Below, piece by piece: positions 1-4,421 of a DNA stretch of 5,244 bases. Position 1 is the first letter of the stretch, and the number at the start of each line of letters is the position of its first letter. Origin of the DNA: an uncultured Slackia sp. Its GTDB lineage: Bacteria > Actinomycetota > Coriobacteriia > Coriobacteriales > Eggerthellaceae. The translations under genes and the position numbers were made by a program. The stretch is taken from NCBI GenBank assembly GCA_937895975.1, contig CALBLG010000076.1:1-5244 (forward strand), read 5' to 3'. The notes beneath the pieces are model-generated. The model had not been told where the DNA came from and did not search any database. It worked only from the letters and a program-made list of their open reading frames with translations.

Positions 1-176
1 GATATGGCTATGGCCTTCACAGCCTGGTTCACCGCGCCCGCGCCCACCGATTGAATCTCGACGCACGAGCCGTCTTTAATCATTCCGGCGATGGCGCCGG
101 CGACCGAAGCCGGGGACGACTTCGATGACACCTTCAGGCAGCCAACGTGCTGCCCGTTTTCCAAATGCTCTGGCAT
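1..176 (-). CDS. spoVS: Stage V sporulation protein S (SpoVS), 3' end cut off by the window
   Basis: SpoVS is a small Alba-like, probably nucleic-acid-binding regulatory protein. It affects sporulation in Bacillus but is also found in many bacteria that do not sporulate. Fifty-eight codons are visible. The family core is clear: LKVSSKSSPASVAGAIAG at about residues 14-31, then VEIQSVGAGAVNQAVKAIAI at 39-58, matching the conserved first half of the ~86-residue family. The start at 176 is supported by AGAAGGA at 182-188, five bases upstream. This start gives about 12 residues before the conserved LKVS core, more than the few found in Bacillus SpoVS. The gene lies downstream of rny, as in Bacillus, where the order is rny-ymdB-spoVS. 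Family assignment is secure; the role in this organism is unknown. Confidence 0.93.
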   Translation of the reverse strand, partial: MPEHLENGQHVGCLKVSSKSSPASVAGAIAGMIKDGSCVEIQSVGAGAVNQAVKAIAI

Positions 177-250
177 GTGCGTCCTTCTACGATGTTTAAA
201 GTGCGTTTGTGTTTCTATGCCTTGTGGGCCAAGCATTAAAGTTCTGCTGA

Positions 251-277
251 ATTGTACCGCATATAGTGGCTAGACAA
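251..277 (-). promoter_or_regulatory. Candidate promoter of spoVS
   Basis: Reading the minus strand, a -10-like TACAAT (251-256, five of six consensus bases) follows a -35-like TTGTCT (272-277) with a 15-base spacer. Shifting the -35 by one base to TTTGTC gives 16. It lies in the 159-base gap between the GHKL gene and spoVS and would give a leader of about 70 bases. The spacer is short and the -35 is weak, so this is a motif-level inference only. Confidence 0.35.
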
Positions 278-288
278 AATGGGCGCAC

Positions 289-309
289 GCGCGCAGCCAT
301 ATTGCGCAC
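289..309 (-). terminator. Weak hairpin after the GHKL gene, possible terminator
   Basis: On the minus strand GTGCGCA (303-309) can pair with TGCGCGC (289-295) around a 7-base loop, including one G-U pair. It lies about 27 bases after the stop codon of the GHKL gene. The nearest T-run (four T, 277-280) is separated from the stem by about eight bases, so this is a poor intrinsic terminator. It may only reflect GC-rich sequence. Confidence 0.2.
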
Positions 310-335
310 ACACCGCGGCCAACGCATGGCCCTCG

Positions 336-1418
336 CTACAATTTCGCAATGGGAAACGTCACATGCAACCCGTCCGCCGAAAGGCGTATGGATGGCTCAA
401 CGTCCGGCTCAAGGTAATATCCCTCGGCGAGTTCGGCGTACGCTGTCTTCAAAGCGGAGGAAAATGCCTGCAAATCTCCGGAAGAGATCTTCAAACCGCG
501 ATGGTCGCGAAGAGCCCCTTCCGCGCGACGCGGCTTCTTCTCGCCCTTCTCGGGCTCGGCATGCATGCGCTCGAGCGTTTCGAGAAGCGGCGCGAGCGGC
601 TCAACGGAACCGGCAATAATGCGATGGGCGCTGCGGGCAGACATGTCTATTCCAAACGAATTCGCCGCATCCACAAGCGCCGAAGCATCGCGGGCAAGAC
701 CCAAGCGTTTGATAGGCGCAACATTGTCGCCCGTCTCACCAACCGAGAGGAATTGCCGCCCAAACGCATACATGGTCGCCGCGCAATCCACCAAACTACC
801 CAAATACACCGTGCACGCAGCCCTGTTCGCCAACGCGAATTCGGAAGCAGATTTCAAGATATTATGAGGCCCCGCACCGACAAGCCATGCGCCATCGGCC
901 TGTTTCACCAAAGGCGAAGCTGTGCTCTGGTCGCTTTTCTCGGGGACTTTAGAACAGTCGAATTCGACAAAAAAGACGCTGCCCTTGCCTTCGACCGATG
1001 CAACGCATTCGGCGCGCTCCGCGTTTTCGCGAACGGAATACAGCGCCATGCCTCGACCATGCACGCCCCAATCGTCCATCGTCATGGAATCGAGCTTCGA
1101 AGTAACGCGAGGCTCGAAAATGCGCTCGCGCAAGCGATTGGGCACGCCGTCGCCGTCATCGGCCATCACGATGCGACGAATATTGCCCGACCTCGATGAG
1201 CCGACGATAATCGTGCGCGCATGCGCATCCCGGGCGTTGCGCAGCATCTCGATAACGGCATCTTCAACGCAACGAATATCCTGCTTCGCCTGACGACGTT
1301 CCGCCTCAGACACGCGAAGCCGAACGAAACCGTCGCCCAAATCGTCTTCGACGCGAAACCGAGCACCCGCAGGCATCGAATCAAGAAACGCAGCAAGTTT
1401 TTCAGCAGAATCGGACAT
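336..1418 (-). CDS. GHKL-fold ATPase (histidine-kinase-like ATP-binding protein) with an unassigned C-terminal half
   Basis: A 360-residue soluble protein with no signal peptide or membrane segment. An N-terminal GHKL (HATPase_c) domain spans about residues 45-155. The N-box is E57-MLRN-ARDA with N61 and D64, G1 is D87-D-G-D-G91, an F-box-like IFEPRVTSK lies at 100-108, and G2 is G118-VHGRGMALYSV. The order and spacing resemble sensor kinases, but there is no HisKA phospho-acceptor helix before it. It may therefore be an unorthodox kinase, a switch-kinase-like regulator or an ATP-driven regulator. Residues about 170-285 form an alpha/beta-looking region that I cannot assign. A charged linker (about 287-302) and a short C-terminal segment follow. 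The start at 1418 has GGAAGGTG (1424-1431) five bases upstream. An in-frame ATG at 1478 lies inside an inverted repeat without a ribosome binding site and was rejected. ATP binding is likely; the substrate is unknown. Confidence 0.85.
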   Translation of the reverse strand: MSDSAEKLAAFLDSMPAGARFRVEDDLGDGFVRLRVSEAERRQAKQDIRCVEDAVIEMLRNARDAHARTIIVGSSRSGNIRRIVMADDGDGVPNRLRERIFEPRVTSKLDSMTMDDWGVHGRGMALYSVRENAERAECVASVEGKGSVFFVEFDCSKVPEKSDQSTASPLVKQADGAWLVGAGPHNILKSASEFALANRAACTVYLGSLVDCAATMYAFGRQFLSVGETGDNVAPIKRLGLARDASALVDAANSFGIDMSARSAHRIIAGSVEPLAPLLETLERMHAEPEKGEKKPRRAEGALRDHRGLKISSGDLQAFSSALKTAYAELAEGYYLEPDVEPSIRLSADGLHVTFPIAKL

Positions 1419-1444
1419 CCTTGCACCTTCCGTTTCGTCCCACC

Positions 1445-1592
1445 GCGTCTCCGGCCCGCTCGGCTTCCCTAGGGCCACGGTTCGCTACCGCTCGCTACGC
1501 TCGCTATGCGCTCACCTGGCTTCATTTAACATTTAAAGAAGAGCTAGTATGAATTCAGACGACCCTAGGGAAGCCGAGCGGGCCGGAGACGC
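1445..1592 (+). repeat. 148-bp structured element, copy 1, with perfect 30-bp terminal inverted repeats
   Basis: Positions 1445-1474 and 1563-1592 are exact reverse complements over 30 bases and enclose an 88-base interior. The interior starts with a 28-base block (1484-1511, beginning GCTACCGCTCGCTACGC) and continues into an AT-richer segment (about 1521-1556). The whole element aligns, in opposite orientation, with copy 2 at 1609-1755. It sits between rny and the GHKL gene and begins 26 bases upstream of the GHKL start codon. I see no target-site duplication and no T-run after the stem on either strand, so neither a recent insertion nor a plain terminator is indicated. It could be a REP/BIME-like or MITE-like repeat, or a structured RNA element. 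Confidence 0.85.
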
Positions 1593-1608
1593 TTGCCGAA
1601 AAGCAGCT

Positions 1609-1755
1609 CTCGTGCCGCTTGGCCGTCCGCTAAAGGTCGTCGGCGTTCATTCTTGCTCTTTATTTTAATGCGAAACGCCGCCAAGCGGGCGCATAGCGAG
1701 GCGTAGCCGAGCGGTAGCCCGCTGTGGCCTTTGGCGGATGTCCAAGCGGCACGAG
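1609..1755 (-). repeat. 147-bp structured element, copy 2, inverted relative to copy 1
   Basis: Positions 1609-1638 and 1726-1755 are inverted repeats identical at 26 of 30 positions. Read as plus-strand RNA, three of the four differences become G-U pairs, giving 29 of 30 paired. Read on the minus strand, the interior matches copy 1: GGCCAC, then the 30-base block at 1689-1718 (28 bases in copy 1, differing by two single-base insertions), then similar AT-rich sequence with AAGAGC and ATGAA, then GACGACC. The terminal arms of the two copies differ in sequence, although each pairs with its own partner. The copies lie tail to tail with a 16-base spacer (1593-1608). Family unknown. Confidence 0.8.
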
Positions 1756-1768
1756 GGCGGAGGGCATG

Positions 1769-1796
1769 AAAAGAGGCGCCGCAGTGGACGCCTCTT
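1769..1796 (-). terminator. Probable intrinsic terminator of rny
   Basis: On the minus strand, an 8-bp stem AAGAGGCG/CGCCTCTT (1789-1796 with 1771-1778) encloses a 10-base loop. The T-run is short, only four T (1769-1772), and two of these lie within the stem. The hairpin starts 17 bases after the rny stop codon. With so short a T-run, some read-through into the downstream repeats and the GHKL gene is plausible. Confidence 0.55.
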
Positions 1797-1813
1797 CAAC
1801 TTGCGAGTAGATA

Positions 1814-3343
1814 CTATTTCGCGTAGTCGACGGCGCGGCTTTCGCGAATCACCACGACCTTAACCTGGCCGGGATACTGCATTTCATCCTCGATCTGCTT
1901 GGCGATGTCATGCGCCAGAACCACGGCGGCAGCCTCATCGACCATCTCGGGAACGACCATCACGCGAATCTCGCGGCCGGCCTGCATGGCGTACGTGCGC
2001 TCGACGCCCTTATGGGCGTTGGCGATTTCCTCGAATTTCTCGAGGCGCTTCACATAGCTCTCCAAGCTCTCTTTGCGAGCGCCGGGGCGAGCGGCCGAAA
2101 CGGCGTCAGCAGCCTGCACCAGCACATCGAGCACGCTGTTGGGCTCAACGTCGGCATGATGGGCTTCGATGGCGTGCACAATCTCGGGCTTCTCGCCGAA
2201 ACGACGAGCCAAATCGGCGCCGATGACGGCGTGCGGCCCCTCGACCTCATGGTCAACGGCCTTGCCCAGGTCGTGCAACAGGCCGGCACGCTTAGCGGGA
2301 ACCGGGTCGAGACCAAGCTCAGACGCCATAACGCCGCACAAATACGCAACCTCGAGCGAGTGGTTCAGCACATTCTGGCCAAACGACGTGCGAAAACGTA
2401 GACGACCCAGCGTGCGCACCAATTCAGGATGAAGGTCGTGAATGCCCACATCGAACGTTGCCTGCTCGCCAGCCTCTTGCACCTGCTGATTCACAAGCTT
2501 CTCGGCTTTCGCGTACATCTCTTCGATACGCGCAGGATGGATGCGTCCGTCGGCGATGAGGTTCTCCATCGTCACGCGGCCGATTTCACGGCGAACCGGA
2601 TCGAAGCACGAAATGGTCACGCACTCGGGCGTGTCGTCGATAAGCAGGTTCACGCCCGTCAGCTGTTCGAAGCTGCGGATGTTGCGGCCTTCACGACCGA
2701 TGATGCGCCCCTTCAAGTCGTCAGACGGAATATGAATCGTCTTCACCGTGGTTTCGGCGGTATGGTCGGCCGCCACACGCTGAATGGCGAGGCTCAAAAT
2801 CTCGCGGGATTTCTTGTCGGCCTCGGCCTTGGTGCGCTGCTCGGCTTCGCGGATGATGGCGGCGCTTTCATGCGTCACCTCGTCGCGCAGGTTGTCGAGC
2901 AATTCGGCTTTCGCCTCGTCGGGCGTCATGCCGGCGACGTGCTCCAAGCGCACGTTCACCTCGTTCATGGCGTCATTCAAGTCGCGCTCGCGGCGCTCAA
3001 CTTGGCCCTGCATCGAAGACAACTGATGTTCGCGGGCATCGAGGCTCGCAACGCGACGGTCGAGCGATTCTTCGCGCTGAGAAATGCGGCTCTCGGCGGC
3101 GCGCACCTCTTTCATGCGCTCCTTGTTTTCGGCCTGGGCCTCTTGCTTCATCTTAAACACTTCGTCTTTGGCCTCGACCACGGCTTCGCGGCGCATGGTT
3201 TCAGCCTGGCGCTTCGCCTCGGACACCACCTGTTCGGCCTCTTCGTGGGCCTTTTTGGTGGATGCGTTTGCGACGTAGCGGGTGATAAAGTAGCCGCCGG
3301 CGACGCCCACGGCCAAGCCGACGATCAAAAGCACAATTTCCAT
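1814..3343 (-). CDS. rny: Ribonuclease Y (endoribonuclease, membrane-anchored)
   Basis: RNase Y makes the initiating endonucleolytic cuts in mRNA turnover at the cytoplasmic membrane. The 509-residue product has the usual family length. It shows an N-terminal membrane anchor (about residues 2-22), a long charged coiled coil (about 28-195), and a KH RNA-binding domain (about 203-265, with the GxxG element GREG at 216-219). A metal-dependent HD domain follows (about 325-420: H328, the H357-D358 pair in LLHDLGK, H371, H395/H396, D413), then the conserved C-terminal domain ending VDYAK. The start at 3343 has AAAGGGGAGG at 3347-3356 just upstream. An in-frame ATG at 3373 lacks a ribosome binding site and would put charged residues before the anchor, so it was not chosen. 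Neighbours are recX upstream and the repeat pair plus GHKL gene downstream. The gene looks intact. Confidence 0.97.
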   Translation of the reverse strand: MEIVLLIVGLAVGVAGGYFITRYVANASTKKAHEEAEQVVSEAKRQAETMRREAVVEAKDEVFKMKQEAQAENKERMKEVRAAESRISQREESLDRRVASLDAREHQLSSMQGQVERRERDLNDAMNEVNVRLEHVAGMTPDEAKAELLDNLRDEVTHESAAIIREAEQRTKAEADKKSREILSLAIQRVAADHTAETTVKTIHIPSDDLKGRIIGREGRNIRSFEQLTGVNLLIDDTPECVTISCFDPVRREIGRVTMENLIADGRIHPARIEEMYAKAEKLVNQQVQEAGEQATFDVGIHDLHPELVRTLGRLRFRTSFGQNVLNHSLEVAYLCGVMASELGLDPVPAKRAGLLHDLGKAVDHEVEGPHAVIGADLARRFGEKPEIVHAIEAHHADVEPNSVLDVLVQAADAVSAARPGARKESLESYVKRLEKFEEIANAHKGVERTYAMQAGREIRVMVVPEMVDEAAAVVLAHDIAKQIEDEMQYPGQVKVVVIRESRAVDYAK

Positions 3344-3346
3344 CGG

Positions 3347-3356
3347 CCTCCCCTTT
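3347..3356 (-). promoter_or_regulatory. Ribosome binding site that fixes the rny start
   Basis: AAAGGGGAGG on the minus strand, with the GGGG core six bases before the ATG at 3343. It supports this start over the in-frame ATG 30 bases upstream, which follows a pyrimidine-rich stretch. Confidence 0.75.
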
Positions 3357-3364
3357 CTTCCAAA

Positions 3365-3393
3365 TTCATACATGAAGGCAGGCGTGCCGGCAA
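3365..3393 (-). promoter_or_regulatory. Candidate promoter of rny
   Basis: The minus strand carries TTGCCG (3388-3393) and TATGAA (3365-3370) separated by exactly 17 bases. Each matches the sigma-A-type consensus at four of six positions. It would give a very short leader of about 15 bases that still includes the rny ribosome binding site. The -35 overlaps the end of the T-tract of the preceding terminator-like hairpin, so rny could start a new unit directly after it. Motif-level inference only. Confidence 0.35.
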
Positions 3394-3424
3394 AAAGAAA
3401 AAGCCGGGCGAATACGCGCCTGGC
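3392..3424 (-). terminator. Intrinsic terminator or attenuator between recX and rny
   Basis: On the minus strand GCCAGGCG (3417-3424) pairs with CGCCCGGC (3403-3410) around a 6-base loop. Seven of eight positions pair, with one A-C mismatch. TTTTTCTTTTT (3392-3402) follows directly. It lies about 180 bases after the recX stop and about 50 bases before the rny start. It probably ends read-through from recA-recX. If a promoter lies further upstream, it could instead be an attenuator in a rny leader. Confidence 0.65.
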
Positions 3425-3454
3425 AAGAGTGAATACACAACGACAGTGCAGAAC

Positions 3455-3482
3455 GTCGAACCGCGCCTGCGCACGATTCGAC
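3455..3482 (-). other. Strong hairpin in the recX-rny gap
   Basis: A 28-base segment folds end to end on the minus strand into a 12-bp stem with a GCAG tetraloop; the outer arms are GTCGAA/TTCGAC. Two of the pairs are G-U on the minus strand and would be A-C mismatches on the plus strand, so the structure suits RNA made in the direction of the genes. No T-run follows, so it is not itself a terminator. It could be a leader element for rny, a 3' stabilising structure for recX mRNA, or part of a small RNA ending at the terminator at 3392-3424. Confidence 0.5.
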
Positions 3483-3507
3483 TTATGCGATTGTTATATA
3501 TCGAGAA

Positions 3508-3524
3508 GGCGCCACACAGGCGCC
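3508..3524. other. Small GGCGCC hairpin in the recX-rny gap
   Basis: Two copies of the self-complementary hexamer GGCGCC (3508-3513 and 3519-3524) are separated by five bases and can form a 6-bp GC stem on either strand. On the minus strand it is followed by TTCTCGATATATAAC, which is T/A-rich but has no real U-tract. It is the first of three hairpins between recX and rny. Function unknown. Confidence 0.35.
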
Positions 3525-3604
3525 ACTACACTCAAGCAGAGCATATGATACACCGACCCCACACGAATTTCGCACGCCGCTGGCAAATAATTGGACCAAA
3601 GGTG

Positions 3605-4357
3605 CTAATTCTCCTCAAGGAAACGCCGCACCGCGACTGCCGCAACCGACGACGAATACCCCTTCGTAACCAGCTTTCGATACGCGGATGCCTGCACGTT
3701 CTTCGCACGCGGCGGCTTTCGGCGCAGCAGCTCAACCGCGCGAGCCACCTCGCACTCATCATCTGTCGCGCCGCCAAACCCCTGCCGCATGAGAGACCCC
3801 TCCAAATCATCCGCACGAAAGGGGTCGGAATCGGCCGCAGCGAAGAATTCATCGGGCCAGCCGGGAATATCGGTTGCCACAATTCCCGCGCGCTCGAGCT
3901 CCTGCTCTATGCCATGCCTTCCCCAACCTTGCGACACGCGCGTGCGAACAAGAACCGCACCATAGCGAATATCGTCAACGAGGCCGCATCGCACGGCTCG
4001 ATCGACAGCAGAGCGCGCGTCTTCTCGCTCGAACCCGTCGTGCGCAAGGCGCTCCATCAATTCATGCGTCCCACGTTCGCGCGCGCTCGCGAGCCTCTTC
4101 ACTTTCTCGAACGCCTTGATTTGTGCTTCGCTGTAGTCAACCGAAATAGGTTCGAGCTCGAATATGGCATCCTCAAGCGGCGCCCTCCCCGAATGCCGCC
4201 TTCCCCGCGATGTCGGCCCATCGGTTTCCTCGTTGATGGCACACGCCGGCCGCTCCGCTCCAACGCCATGCGCCGATGCCTCATGCACATCCTCGCCAAT
4301 CGCAGTGCCCGATTCACGCAGCAGCTTCTCGGCATACGCCTTATCGATATACGGCAT
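3605..4357 (-). CDS. recX: Regulatory protein RecX, with a long N-terminal extension
   Basis: RecX binds RecA filaments and modulates, usually inhibits, RecA recombinase and coprotease activity. The 250-residue product has a helical RecX core from about residue 72. It begins with ISVDYSEAQIKAFEKVKRLA, followed by the helix RGTHELMERLAHDGFE and CGLVDDIRYGAVLVRTRVSQGWGRHGI, which hold the family's D-x-x-Y/A and G-x-x-x-I pattern. A last repeat near the end reads AYRKLVTKGYSSS. Residues 1-68 are low-complexity, rich in charged residues and Gly/Ala, and not part of the usual core. E. coli RecX is about 166 residues and B. subtilis RecX about 264. The start at 4357 has GAGAAGGG (4366-4373) eight bases upstream. 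Longer in-frame versions run back into recA and were rejected. It follows recA by 64 bases that contain a terminator. Confidence 0.9.
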   Translation of the reverse strand: MPYIDKAYAEKLLRESGTAIGEDVHEASAHGVGAERPACAINEETDGPTSRGRRHSGRAPLEDAIFELEPISVDYSEAQIKAFEKVKRLASARERGTHELMERLAHDGFEREDARSAVDRAVRCGLVDDIRYGAVLVRTRVSQGWGRHGIEQELERAGIVATDIPGWPDEFFAAADSDPFRADDLEGSLMRQGFGGATDDECEVARAVELLRRKPPRAKNVQASAYRKLVTKGYSSSVAAVAVRRFLEEN

Positions 4358-4376
4358 AACCCACGCCCTTCTCAAG

Positions 4377-4415
4377 AAAAAAAACCGCCCGCCAAATCGC
4401 AATCTGACGGGCGGC
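4377..4415 (-). terminator. Strong intrinsic terminator between recA and recX
   Basis: On the minus strand, GCCGCCCGTCA (4405-4415) pairs with TGGCGGGCGGT (4384-4394) across a 10-base loop. This gives eleven pairs including two G-U pairs that fit only minus-strand RNA. Eight T follow (4377-4384), the first of them closing the stem. It begins six bases after the recA stop, and the recX ribosome binding site (4366-4373) starts three bases after the T-run. It should end most recA transcripts and leave recX to read-through. Confidence 0.9.
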
Positions 4416-4421
4416 ACTGCC

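Noticed and set aside
177..335. SOS/LexA box near any gene in the window
   Set aside because: I looked for CGAAC-N4-GTTCG-like sites in the gaps and found none; the recA promoter, where one would be expected, lies outside the window.
279..1199. Plus-strand open frame of 306 codons antisense to the GHKL gene
   Set aside because: Arg- and His-rich product without domain signature, while the minus strand encodes clear GHKL motifs over the same bases.
1445..1592. Perfect inverted repeat as a simple rho-independent terminator
   Set aside because: The loop is 88 bases long and no T-run follows the stem on either strand.
1445..1755. Intact insertion sequence or CRISPR array
   Set aside because: No transposase frame and no target-site duplication at either element or around the pair; only two inverted copies rather than regularly spaced direct repeats.
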